From positions 1,860,001-1,924,000 of the forward strand of contig NZ_CP049253.1 of the NCBI RefSeq assembly GCF_011046975.1: 64,000 nt of DNA, written 5' to 3'. Both the position numbers and the translations under genes were made by a program. Positions 18,798-28,500 of the stretch are shown piece after piece. Under the pieces are notes generated by a model. It had not been told where the DNA came from and searched no databases. It saw nothing but the letters and a program-made list of their open reading frames with translations. The stretch is from Microbacterium amylolyticum. GTDB taxonomy: Bacteria > Actinomycetota > Actinomycetes > Actinomycetales > Microbacteriaceae. Numbering within the stretch: position 1 is the first letter of the stretch; every line of letters begins with the position of its first letter.

Positions 18798-19751
18798 ATG
18801 TCGACAGCTTCCGCCGGAACCCGCACGTACAGCTACCTCGGGCCTGCGGGAACCTTTACGGAGGCTGCGCTCGGGCAGGTGCGCGAGGCGGAGGGCCAGA
18901 ATTGGCATCCCGTCGCCAACGTGGGCGCGGCTCTCGACGACGTTGCATCCGGGCGATCCGATGCCGCAATGATCGCGATCGAGAACACCGTCGAGGGTGG
19001 TGTCTCCAGCGCCCAGGACGCCCTGGCGAACACGCCGGGTCTGCGGATTATCGGCGAGTACCTCGTGCCCGTGAGCTTCGTCCTTGTCGCTCCGCGCGGC
19101 ACCACGCTCGATCAGGTGGCCGAGGTGGCCGCCCACCCCGTCGCGTATGCGCAATGCCTTGAATGGTTGGGGAAGAACGTCCCCGGACACAGCCCCGTTG
19201 TTGCCGCCAGCAATGTCGCCAGCGCGATTGGCGTGCTCGACGGCACCCTGCCCGCACAGGCCGCGATCGCCGCGCCCGGCGTTGTGAACCACTACGACGT
19301 TGAGGTCCTGGCCGAGGGAATCGGCGACAACCCCGACGCGGTCACGCGCTTCGTGCTCGTCACCCGCACGGCGCTACCGCCCGCGCGCACCGGGGCCGAC
19401 AAAACATCACTCATCGTCGAGCTGCCGAAGGAAGTGCCCGGGGCGCTCGTCGACATGCTCGAGCAGTTCGCAACGCGCGGCATCAACCTCAGCCTCATCC
19501 AGTCGCGGCCGATCGGCGACCGCCTGGGCCGCTACCGCTTCGTCATCGACGCCGATGGTCACATCGCCGATGAGCGCATGGCCGACGCACTCATGGGCCT
19601 GAAGAGGTTCAGCCCCAACGTGATCTACCTCGGTTCGTACCCCCGGGCCGACCACGAGCAGAACCGCTACAACCCGCGGTACGCGGACGCCAGCTTTGCC
19701 GATGCCCGTGACTGGCTGCGCGACCTTCTCTCGGGAGCAGACCCCGCCTGA
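18798..19751 (+). CDS. pheA: Prephenate dehydratase
   Basis: 317 residues. Catalyses prephenate to phenylpyruvate in phenylalanine synthesis. N-terminal periplasmic-binding-like catalytic domain: YLGPAGTFTEAAL, the conserved ENTVEGGV, and the catalytic GDNPDAVTRFVLV. The C-terminal ACT domain begins near TSLIVELPKEVPGAL and carries NLSLIQSRP, the Phe-binding ESRP-like motif, so feedback inhibition by Phe is expected. A TAGAGT box 7 nt upstream of the ATG suggests a leaderless transcript, divergent from pgm. Confidence 0.94.
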   Translation: MSTASAGTRTYSYLGPAGTFTEAALGQVREAEGQNWHPVANVGAALDDVASGRSDAAMIAIENTVEGGVSSAQDALANTPGLRIIGEYLVPVSFVLVAPRGTTLDQVAEVAAHPVAYAQCLEWLGKNVPGHSPVVAASNVASAIGVLDGTLPAQAAIAAPGVVNHYDVEVLAEGIGDNPDAVTRFVLVTRTALPPARTGADKTSLIVELPKEVPGALVDMLEQFATRGINLSLIQSRPIGDRLGRYRFVIDADGHIADERMADALMGLKRFSPNVIYLGSYPRADHEQNRYNPRYADASFADARDWLRDLLSGADPA

Positions 19752-19763
19752 GGTGGGTGGGCG

Positions 19764-20813
19764 TTACATCGCGTCGGCGAGCAACTCCAGGGTCTGGGCG
19801 CGACCGGTCGGTTCGTCCAGCGGCTCGTCGGCGTACGCGCCGTCGCCCGAGGAGACCATGATCTCGGCCACCTCGTTCTTCTCGGCAAACTCACGAAGGC
19901 GCTGAGCGACAGACGTGGGGGTTCCGATAAACCACCGGCGGCGCATCTGCTCGATGAACGAGTCCTCGAGCGCATCCGAGGCCGCGGCCTTGGCTTCGTC
20001 GATTGTCTCGATCGGCCGCATGGGCTTATTGGTGCGCAGACGCGCGAACTGGCGCATCTGCGGCAGCGCACGCTCGAACGCCTCGTCTTCTGTTGGCGCG
20101 ACGACGATGTTGGCGGTGACGAACGATTCCGGGGCCGGGTGGCGTTCCGAGGGCTGATAGCCCTGGCGGTAGAGGGCCATCGCCCGCTCCAGGCCCTCTC
20201 CGGCGAAGTGGTTCGCGAAAACGTAGGGCAGGCCCATCTGCGCGGCGAGCTGCGCGGAGAAGTCACTTGAGCCGAGCAACCACACGGTGGGCGAGCTGGT
20301 CGCGGCCGGGGTTGCTGTTACCGCGTAGGTGCCGCCGGACGTGAACCGTACCGTGGCGCCCTCGGGGCTCATCAGCTCCTGGATGTCGCGCACGTGATCG
20401 GGGAACTGCTGCGCTTCACTCGTCGTTCCGGATCGCCGCAGCAGCTGAGTGATCACAGGGTCGGAGCCAGGCGCGCGGCCGAGGCCCAGGTCGATGCGCC
20501 CCGGCGCGATCGCTTCCAGGGCAGCAAACTGTTCGCCAACGATGAGCGGCGCGTGATTGGGCAGCATCACCCCACCCGATCCGAGCCGGATGCGCGATGT
20601 GTGAGCGGTGGCCGCCGCGATCAGCACGGGAGGGGTGGTCGATGCCACCGCCTTCATGTTGTGGTGTTCGGCGAACCAGTAGCGCCGATAGCCCAGATCA
20701 TCGGCCTTCTTCGCGAGCAGCATCGACGCGGCGATGGCCTGCGGGGTTGTCTGCCCCGTGCGAACCGGGACGAGATCGAGAACGGAGAGCGCGGGCGTAG
20801 ACGAGGAGCTCAT
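19764..20813 (-). CDS. LLM-class flavin-dependent oxidoreductase
   Basis: 349 residues from ATG 20813, preceded by an AGGTGA site. It matches the MsnO8/YhbW-type subgroup: LSVLDLVPVRTGQT start, YRRYWFAEHHNMKAVAS, IRLGSGGVMLPNHAPL and LGLGRAPGSDP. Predicted cytoplasmic FMN oxidoreductase of unknown substrate. It ends 12 nt after the converging pheA stop. Confidence 0.88.
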   Translation of the reverse strand: MSSSSTPALSVLDLVPVRTGQTTPQAIAASMLLAKKADDLGYRRYWFAEHHNMKAVASTTPPVLIAAATAHTSRIRLGSGGVMLPNHAPLIVGEQFAALEAIAPGRIDLGLGRAPGSDPVITQLLRRSGTTSEAQQFPDHVRDIQELMSPEGATVRFTSGGTYAVTATPAATSSPTVWLLGSSDFSAQLAAQMGLPYVFANHFAGEGLERAMALYRQGYQPSERHPAPESFVTANIVVAPTEDEAFERALPQMRQFARLRTNKPMRPIETIDEAKAAASDALEDSFIEQMRRRWFIGTPTSVAQRLREFAEKNEVAEIMVSSGDGAYADEPLDEPTGRAQTLELLADAM

Positions 20814-20926
20814 TTCACCTGACAACACATCACGTGTCGGAGTTATTCCTGCCTCGCGGTGTTTCGCATCCCGTTCGCGACCGTGACCCGAGCAGCAAGA
20901 ACACTGCCCCGAGCGTCTCTCTGCCG

Positions 20927-23029
20927 TTACGGCAGCACCTCGGTCAGTTCGTCGCCGAGGGCGGGGGCGACGTACTCCACCCACAGGCGGTTGAGGTGCG
21001 AGTCGTCGCCGTAGGTGGGGGTGTCGCCGACGAACAGGGGGCAGCCCGCGTCGACGCTGCACACGAGGGGCTCGGTGTCGACGTAGGCGGCTCCGGCCGC
21101 TTCTGCGGCGGCGCGGGTGAGGATGTTGCTGGTCTTTTCCACGCTGTCACCGGTGACGATGCACGCGTCTTGCGTTGCGTTGGGGGCCTCGACGCAGTCC
21201 TTCGGTTCGGCCTCGGGGCGGGCGGGAACGTCGCCGAGGGCGATGACACGCGGGGCGATCTCGGAGTAGCGCTCGATACCGGCCGTGACGGCCTCTGTCC
21301 ACTGCACGTCGGTGCTGACGCCGTCGAGCTCGTCCATGTGCAACTGGCCGCGGGCGCTGGCAATGATGGCGGCGGGACCCAGGTCGTCCAGCTGCGCCGC
21401 GGTGTAGTCGCGGAAGTCGTCGCACTCGGCTTGATCGTGGGTGGGCGACTGCATCGTGGTGGGGTAGGCGCCGCACGACAGCTTCACGAACAGCACAACG
21501 CGGAAGTTGTGGTCTTGGCCGAGGATGTCGAGCGCGGGCAGCCACATTCCGGCGTGGGAGTCGCCGACGAGCGCAATCGTGGTCTCGGCCTCGGTGTCGC
21601 CGAAGAAACAGAGCTCGTCGAGGTCGTCGGAGCCGCCGCTGGCGTAGCAGTCGCGTCCGGCGAGGTCGGACCACTGGGCATCACGCAGCGCATCAGCGTC
21701 GTAGTCGGGCGGGATCGGAGCACCTGATTCGGCGGTGCGAACGGCTTCTGTGAGCTCGCTTTGCACGCCATCGAGATCCTCGGCTTCGAGGTTCTGGAAA
21801 CCGTGTTCGTCGAAGAACTCTTCTGCGGCAGCCTGTTGCGATTCCTGTCTGTTCTGCGCGAAACCGACGGTGGAGAGGGCGACGGCCAGGATCACGATCA
21901 CGCTCAGCGGCCACATCCACAGCGTTGTCCGGCCGCGAGAGAGGGCGGGAACGCGCTTTTGCTGGAAGGGGCGCTCGACGAAGTGGAACGTCAGCGACGC
22001 CAGGCCGAGGGAGATCGCGATGGTCAGCACCACGCGCAGCAGGTAGGGGGAGCCGTAGGGCAGAGCCGTCTGAACGGCGAGAGTGACCGGCCAGTGCCAG
22101 AGATACAGCGAGAAGGAAATATCGCCGATGTAGCGGAGTGTCGGAGCGGACAGCATTCGGCCGGTCCACGTGTCTGGTCCGGCGGAGAGCAGCAGGACGG
22201 TTCCGATCACGGGCACGAGGGCGAGGGATCCGGGGAAGGGCGTTGCGTCGGAGAACGTCAGCGTCCCGGCGACGATCAGCAGCAGCCCGGTGATGCCGAT
22301 GGCATGACGCCACCGTGTGCGCAGCGGTGCGCTGAGAACGCAGGCCAGCAGAGCTCCGGCAGCGATCTCATAAGCGCGGGCGCCGGTGTGGAAGTAGCCG
22401 GGAACGGGGTCGGCGGCGGTGAACCACACGGAGAACGCCAGCGAGGCGGCGAAGAGCGCGGCGGTGACGCCCACAAAAACGCGCCGGTTCACGCGGGGAA
22501 CGAGGGCGAGGACGACGAGCGGCCACACCAGGTAGAACTGCTCTTCCACCGCCAGCGACCAGAAGTGCTGGAACAGGCTGGGATCAGTGGGGGTGAAGTA
22601 GTCGACGCGGTCGGCGGCGAAGCTCCAGTTGGAGAGGAAGACGCTGGACCAGGCGGCGTCGATCGCCGTCTGTTGTGCGCGCGCGGCCGGCAGGACGATG
22701 GCGGCGTAGGTCAGGATCACGACCGTAACGAGGGCCGCGGCGGGCAGAATGCGGCGGGCGCGGCGCACGTAGAACTCGGTGATCGAGACGGTTCCGGTGC
22801 GGGCCACTTCGCGTAGCAGCAGCTGGGTGATGAGGAACCCGCTGATGACGAAGAAGACGTCGACGCCGATGAATCCGCCCTTGAGGCCGGGAACATCGAC
22901 GTGGGCGAGCACGACGAGGCCGACGGCCAGGGCTCGCATGCCCTGGATGTCTGGGCGCCACGTTGAGCCCGTCTTTGGTGCCGCGGGCGAAGACGGCGCT
23001 TCGTCGGTGAGGATCGGTTGGCTCATCAC
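20927..23029 (-). CDS. Membrane acyltransferase (OafA-like) with SGNH hydrolase domain
   Basis: 700 residues. Residues 25-400 form the ten-segment Acyltransf_3 domain (DIQGMRALAVGLVVLAH, GFIGVDVFFVISGFLIT), which moves acyl groups across the membrane. Residues 450-700 are an exported SGNH domain with block I GDSHAGMWLP and the terminal DDSHLNRLW Asp/His pair. Such fusions O-acetylate cell-surface glycans (OatA/OafA type). A second ATG directly follows the first. An isolated gene. Confidence 0.9.
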   Translation of the reverse strand: MMSQPILTDEAPSSPAAPKTGSTWRPDIQGMRALAVGLVVLAHVDVPGLKGGFIGVDVFFVISGFLITQLLLREVARTGTVSITEFYVRRARRILPAAALVTVVILTYAAIVLPAARAQQTAIDAAWSSVFLSNWSFAADRVDYFTPTDPSLFQHFWSLAVEEQFYLVWPLVVLALVPRVNRRVFVGVTAALFAASLAFSVWFTAADPVPGYFHTGARAYEIAAGALLACVLSAPLRTRWRHAIGITGLLLIVAGTLTFSDATPFPGSLALVPVIGTVLLLSAGPDTWTGRMLSAPTLRYIGDISFSLYLWHWPVTLAVQTALPYGSPYLLRVVLTIAISLGLASLTFHFVERPFQQKRVPALSRGRTTLWMWPLSVIVILAVALSTVGFAQNRQESQQAAAEEFFDEHGFQNLEAEDLDGVQSELTEAVRTAESGAPIPPDYDADALRDAQWSDLAGRDCYASGGSDDLDELCFFGDTEAETTIALVGDSHAGMWLPALDILGQDHNFRVVLFVKLSCGAYPTTMQSPTHDQAECDDFRDYTAAQLDDLGPAAIIASARGQLHMDELDGVSTDVQWTEAVTAGIERYSEIAPRVIALGDVPARPEAEPKDCVEAPNATQDACIVTGDSVEKTSNILTRAAAEAAGAAYVDTEPLVCSVDAGCPLFVGDTPTYGDDSHLNRLWVEYVAPALGDELTEVLP

Positions 23030-23116
23030 TACAGAGCATAGTTACCGTTTTGTGATGTTTCTGTGCGAGTGGCCTGGCGCTCCTCCGAGGTGAGGATCTG
23101 CGCGCGTAGCCATGAG

Positions 23117-23733
23117 CCCATAGACCCCACGCTCTTCCTGGTTCTCGTCGGTTCCGTTACGGGGGTTGTCGTCGGGGTTGTGGCGTGGCTTCTCATCCCC
23201 GAGCTGACGCTGGCCGGAGCCCTCCTGCTGGGCGCGATCGTCGGCCCGCCCGACGCCGTGTCGGCTGCGGCGATCGGCCGAACGCTGGGTCTTCCGCGCC
23301 GGGTGATGAACGTGCTGAGCGGCGAGAGCCTGATCAACGACGCCACCGTGACAGGAACGTTCGGCCTGCTCATGCCGTTCGGCGCATATGCGATCGCCGA
23401 GCACACCGGCGGATCCGGTGTTCTGGCGGTTGTCGCGATGGGCTTCTACGTGGGCTACCACCAGCCGCGGACCCCCTACGCGCAACGGCAGCAGGAAAAG
23501 CCCCTGTGGCACTCGGTCGACTTTCTGCTGGAGAGCTTCGTATTCGCGTACGTCGGCCTGCAGCTCCCGCGCGTGCTGTCGACGGTGCTCGAGAACCAGG
23601 GCGCCGGGATACTGATCGCCGCCTGCCGCGCGGGCACGCTGTCGGAAGAGGTGATGCGGGAGCTCTTCGTGGCGATGGACGCCGAAGAGCTCGCGATCGA
23701 TACGCGTAGCGCGCTGCGCGAGGAAGAGGAAAG
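23117..23733 (+). pseudogene. Na+/H+ antiporter (CPA1/NhaP-like), truncated and internally deleted
   Basis: The translated stretch shows a CPA1 core: LVLVGSVTGVVVGVVAWLL, LGAIVGPPDAVSAAAIGRTL and LSGESLINDATV. The first 70 or so residues of the family are absent. After about 170 residues the sequence jumps, in frame, from VLSTVLENQGAG to the far C-terminal tail (LSEEVMRELFVAMDAEELAID), so roughly half the transporter is missing. The frame then runs on by chance through the next genes to 25144; that continuation is not a fusion protein. A 13-bp hairpin follows. Confidence 0.75.
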
Positions 23734-23765
23734 GGGGCGGGGACCACCTGGATGGTCCCCGCCCC
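23734..23765. terminator. Hairpin terminator between antiporter and symporter remnants
   Basis: Perfect 13-bp GC-rich inverted repeat (23734-23746 with 23753-23765), 6-nt loop. It lies between the ends of two converging remnants, so it probably served both. Confidence 0.65.
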
Positions 23766-23779
23766 TCAGCCCGGCTGGG

Positions 23780-24350
23780 CTATGCCCGTGCGGCCTCGAT
23801 TTCTGCCTGATCGGCGGAGGCGTCGAGCTCCTCGTCGTCATCCTCGTCCTGGAACGCGAGGCCCTCGCGGGGTGCGTTGTAGAGGTCTTCGTTGAGGATG
23901 CCCTCGCGCTTGGCGACGATGGCGGGGACCAGGGCCTGACCGGTGACGTTGAGGGCCGTGCGGCCCATGTCGAGGATCGGGTCGATGGCCAGCAGCAGGC
24001 CGACGCCTTCCAGGGGGAGGCCGACGGTCGACAGGGTCAGCGTGAGCATCACGGTGGCGCCGGTGGTTCCGGCCGTTGCGGCCGAACCGACCACCGAGAC
24101 GAGAACGATCAGCGCGTACTGGATGATCGACAGTTCGATGCCGAAGAACTGGGCAACGAAGATCGCGGCGATCGCGGGGTAGATCGCGGCGCAGCCGTCC
24201 ATCTAGGTGGTGGCACCGGACGGAACGGCGAAGGAAGCGTATTCGCGGGGCACAACCGCAGACGGTGGGGCGTCGAGCACGCTGAGCGTGCGTGTGCCGA
24301 TGGGGCACAAAAGGGGGAAACGGCGCGGAATATCAACGTATTCCCGATCA
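23780..24350 (-). pseudogene. Dicarboxylate/amino-acid:cation symporter, C-terminal fragment with nonsense codon
   Basis: The frame encodes the C-terminal part of a GltP/DAACS symporter: REYASFAVPSGATT, then an in-frame TAG at 24203-24205, then MDGCAAIYPAIAAIFVAQFFG, VLVSVVGSAATAGTTG and DPILDMGRTALNVTGQ. Family members read ATTKMDGCA here, so a single AAG to TAG change explains the stop. The N-terminal two thirds are missing: upstream sequence is replaced by the phosphatase gene region. The tail is Asp/Glu-rich. A translation restart at ATG 24202 would give only 140 residues. Confidence 0.75.
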
Positions 24351-24403
24351 TGGCGATGTGTAACGTCTCGCGTGGTTTCGATCGGCGTGCTAGACCTCAT
24401 GGC

Positions 24404-25144
24404 ATGCCTTTCGATAGCGATCAGCGTCTGCATGAGATCCGCGGTGCGTACAACCTGCGCGACACGGGCGGTTATCAGGCGGGCGGCGGCGCCACCCAGT
24501 GGGGGCGGCTGTTTCGTTCCGATGCCCTGCACAACATCGGCGATGACGGACGGCAGAAACTGACCGAGCTGGGTGTGCGGCACATCGTTGATCTGCGCAG
24601 TTCGATCGAGCGCCGGATGTCGCCGAACGCGCTGGACGGGCTGAACGTGCAGACGCATCACGTGTCGGTTTTTGATGATGCCGCTCCCGAGAAGCAGATC
24701 TCGCGGGGGGTCGCGCTGGCGCCGATGTATGAGTACATCGTGGAGGAGCGCGGACAGCAGCTGGCATCGGCGATCCGGGTGATCGCGCACGATGATGACC
24801 CGGTGCTGGTGCACTGCACGGCGGGCAAGGATCGCACGGGGCTCGTGGTGGCGTTCGCGCTGACGGTGGCCGGGGTGGATCGTGACGCCGTTGTGGCGGA
24901 CTATGCGGCCACGGAGGCGAACCTTGCCGGTGAGTGGGTGGAGGGCACCTTCGAGAGGATGACCGGCCGCGGGATCGAGCTGACGCCGGGGCTGATGGAG
25001 ATCGTGTCGTTGAGCCCCGCGCCCGTTCTCGAGAACGTTCTCAGCCGGATCGATCGTGATCATGGTGGGGTGCGCGCGTACTTGCGTGCGCAGGGAATGA
25101 CGCCGCGGGAGCTGGACCGGTTGGCGGAGTACCTGACCAGCTGA
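24404..25144 (+). CDS. Tyrosine-protein phosphatase (DSP/PtpB-like)
   Basis: 246 residues. The P-loop HCTAGKDRTG (near residue 137) is the catalytic CX5R signature with the Lys/Asp typical of PtpB/lipid-phosphatase-like tyrosine phosphatases; the N-terminal NLRDTGGYQ and FRSDALHNI segments are characteristic of Y_phosphatase3. The ATG at 24404 is used; the frame continues upstream but only through pseudogene sequence. Substrate could be phosphotyrosine or phosphoinositide. Confidence 0.9.
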   Translation: MPFDSDQRLHEIRGAYNLRDTGGYQAGGGATQWGRLFRSDALHNIGDDGRQKLTELGVRHIVDLRSSIERRMSPNALDGLNVQTHHVSVFDDAAPEKQISRGVALAPMYEYIVEERGQQLASAIRVIAHDDDPVLVHCTAGKDRTGLVVAFALTVAGVDRDAVVADYAATEANLAGEWVEGTFERMTGRGIELTPGLMEIVSLSPAPVLENVLSRIDRDHGGVRAYLRAQGMTPRELDRLAEYLTS

Positions 25145-25214
25145 GGGGTGTTAGCGGGAGCGGACGAGAAGCTTGCCGACTTCGCTCAGGCGCGTGAGCG
25201 TCATGTCCCGTGAA

Positions 25215-25478
25215 TCAACCAGTGCGACGCTGGGTCGCCGGGAACATGTCGGATGTCACGCCTTCGAGAAGGTCGCCGGGCTCGACGTGCAGCGCTTCGG
25301 CGATGCGAATCAGCGAGTGCACGTTCATCATCGCGCGGCCGCTCTCATAGCTGCGGATGTTTGACGAATCGATGTCGCTCGTGACGGCCAGCTGATCCTG
25401 CGTCATGCCGCGCCTCGTCCGGAAGAAGGCGATCTGCGACCCGACCCGAGTGGCGGCAGCAGAAGGAACGCGAGGCAT
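25215..25478 (-). CDS. XRE-family HTH regulator (possible RM controller)
   Basis: 87 residues from ATG 25478. A lambda-repressor-type HTH: TRRGMTQDQLAVTSDIDSSN then IRSYESGRAMMNVHSLIRIA. It is divergent from the Type ISP restriction-modification gene and its size matches C-proteins that time restriction gene expression. A GTAC-TT-GTAC palindrome (25530-25539) overlaps the RM -10 box and could be its operator. The frame stays open upstream to 25541, so a longer form is possible. Role is inference from position. Confidence 0.75.
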   Translation of the reverse strand: MPRVPSAAATRVGSQIAFFRTRRGMTQDQLAVTSDIDSSNIRSYESGRAMMNVHSLIRIAEALHVEPGDLLEGVTSDMFPATQRRTG

Positions 25479-25536
25479 CGAACCAGCGTCGTAGCCACCG
25501 GTCTCGCGCGCCAGGGTGCATACGCCCGGGTACTTG

Positions 25537-25542
25537 TACACT
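25537..25542 (+). promoter_or_regulatory. -10 box of a leaderless promoter for the Type ISP gene
   Basis: TACACT with 7 nt to the ATG at 25550, no Shine-Dalgarno between them. The GTAC-TT-GTAC palindrome overlaps it, so a repressor bound there would block transcription. Confidence 0.5.
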
Positions 25543-25549
25543 CACCGAT

Positions 25550-28500
25550 ATGCAGGAGACGAATCAGGCCCCACCGCGCACATCGAAGTTGGGGCCGACG
25601 TTCGCTCCCACCGTCCCCGATGGGCACACACCCTTTGACGATCTGCTGGCTGAGTTGCGTCAGCTGTCCGATAGCGAGCGCATGAAGGGCAACTACCTGG
25701 AGCAGCTCGCAAAGCATTACTTGGCGATCGATCCAAAGTGGGCAGACCAGCTGGGCGCGGTCTGGCTGTGGAAGGACTGGCCGGAACGCAACGGCAGGCC
25801 CGACCTCGGCATCGACCTCGTTGCGGAAATCCAGGGTGGTGGCTTGCTTGCCATCCAGGTGAAGTTCTACGACGAAGCCCACAAGATCCAGAAGTCGAAC
25901 CTCGATTCGTTCTTCGAAGCGATGGGTAAGGAGCCGTTCACTGAGGGCTTGGTGATCGACACTGTCCGAGACTGGTCCGCGAATGCGCTTGAAGCGCTGA
26001 AGAATCGCACCAAGCCGGTACGCCGGATCGGGCTTGATCAGCTGCGCCACAGCGACATTGACTGGGCGACCTACGAGCTGATGGAGCCCCAGAAAGCTCC
26101 TCAGCGACATGAGCGAAAGGTCCCGCGGGCACACCAGCACCGCGCCATCTCTTCGGTGATCGAGGGGTTCACGCGCGACCCGTCGGAGGGCGGCCCGCTC
26201 GACCGCGGCAAGCTGATCATGGCGTGCGGCACGGGCAAGACCTTCACCGCGCTGAAGCTCGCCGAGCGCTGGACACGTGAGCACACCGGCGGCGTCTCGA
26301 CGGTTCTCTTCATGGTGCCGTCGTTGGCGCTGCTGCAGCAGACGCTCACGGAGTGGAGCGCCGAGCGCGACCCGGAGATGAGCTTCCACGCGTTCGCGGT
26401 CGGCAGCGACATCAACATCGGACGCACGAAGAACGGCGATCTAACGAGCGTGATGCTCGAAGATCTCGGAGCACCCGCGACAACCGATGGCGCAAAGCTG
26501 GCCGATCTGATCGAGAGCCGCGGCGCCGTCGACGAAGGCATGACCGTTGTCTTTTCGACGTATCAGTCGATCGATGCGGTTGCGAAGGCTCAGCGTTTGG
26601 GCGCGCCGACGTTCGATCTTGTTATCTGCGACGAGGCGCACCGCACGACGGGCGTGACGCTCGCTGACGACGACGAGTCGCACTTCGTCAAGGTGCACGA
26701 CAACGACGTCATTTCGGCGGAGAAGCGCCTGTATATGACGGCGACTCCGCGCATTTTCGCGCCCGAGGTGAAGAACACAGCGCGCGAGAAGGACGCTGAG
26801 CTCGTCTCAATGGATGACGAGCGCCTGTACGGCCCTGTGCTCTACCGCATCGGCTTCCACGAGGCGGTGCAGTCGCAGTTGCTGACCGACTACAAGGTCG
26901 TCGTTCTCGGCGTCAGCGAGGACCAGATCGTCGAGGGCTTTCAACGCCAACTGGCCGAGGACGGCCACGAGCTACAGATCGGCGATGTCGCGAAGCTCGT
27001 TGGCTGCTACAACGCGCTGGCGAAGCGCGAAGGAACCGTCGAAGTCGGCGGATTCGGCGAGGATCACGAACCGATGCGGCGTGCCGTTGCGTTCGCCAAA
27101 GACATCAGGACGTCGAGGCGGATTGCGAACGACTTTGGTCTGCTGGCTGACCGCCACCTGTCCAACCCGCTGAACGATGATCGCACCGACAACCTCACGG
27201 TCCAGTCACGTCACGTCGACGGGACGATGAATGCGACGCAGCGCGGCGAGCTACTCGACTGGTTGAAGGACGAGCCGCAGGCGGACGAATTCGACCGTCC
27301 GGTTGCGCGGGTACTGACGAATGCCCGTTGTCTGAGCGAGGGCGTTGACGTTCCCAGCCTTGACGCCGTGCTGTTCTTGAACCCGCGCAAGAGTCAAGTC
27401 GACGTCGTTCAGGCGGTCGGTCGCGTGATGCGCCGTGCGCAGGGCAAGCGCCTCGGATACATCGTCCTTCCCATCGCGATTCCTGCCGGGATGGATGCCT
27501 CGGAGGCGCTTAACGACAACGACCGGTACAAGGTTGTCTGGCAGGTGCTGCAGGCGTTGCGCGCCCACGATGAACGTCTTGACACGGCGATCAACCAGGC
27601 CACGCTGACCGGAACGCCGCCCGAGCAGGTCACGATCGTCAAGCTCGACCTGACGAGCAAGAAGAAGGACGACGGCCCGGGAATCGGTAGCGCCGGCGGT
27701 CGCGATGACGACGTTGAGGGTTCGGCTGGTAGTGGCTCGAGCACGGATGGTGCTGCTGGGCCGAGTTACACGAAGCCAGCGCTCTTCCAAACGGGTGAGG
27801 CCGACGACTGGAAGGACGCCGTCTACGCGAAGCTCGTGAAGAAGGTCGGCGACCGCCTGTACTGGGATGACTGGGCGAATGACATCGGCGACATTGCGAA
27901 GCGATTTATCGCGCTGATCACCGCGCATGTCGACGCCCCTGGCGGGGATCGTGCCTCGTTCGAGGAATTCGTGAAGGCACTACGCGCGACGGTGAATCCC
28001 GAGGTGAGTGAGGGCGAAGCGATCGAACTTCTCGCCCAGCACTTGATCACGAAGCCCGTGTTCGAGGCGATGTTCCCCGAGAACTCGTTCACGGCAGACA
28101 ACCCTGTCTCGGTTGCGATGGAGCGTGTGATCGCGACGTTCCACGAGAACCAAGCATTCGTGCGCGAGCGCGAGCCGCTCGAGGCGTTCTACGCGACAGT
28201 CACAAAGCGGATCCGTGGGCTCGAGACGGTGAGCGCGAAGCAGCAGATGCTCGTGACGCTGTACGACAAGTTCTTTACGAAGGCGTTCCCGCTGCTCGCG
28301 GACAAGATGGGCATCGTCTTCACGCCGGTGCAGGTGGTCGACTACATCCTGCGGTCCGCCGACGCGGCCCTGCACCGTCACTTCGGCAAGCGGCTGAGCG
28401 ACGAGGGCGTGAATATCCTTGAGCCGTTCGTCGGAACCGGGACGTTCTTTACGCGACTCATGCAGACGGGTCTCGTGAAGCCCGAGGACCTCTCGCGTAA

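Noticed and set aside
23063..25144. A single 693-codon open frame joining an antiporter and a phosphatase
   Set aside because: The middle part is antisense to the symporter remnant and lacks protein character; the phosphatase has its own start at 24404.
25145..25214. A small gene between phosphatase and XRE regulator
   Set aside because: Only about 70 bp, no frame with a ribosome-binding site.
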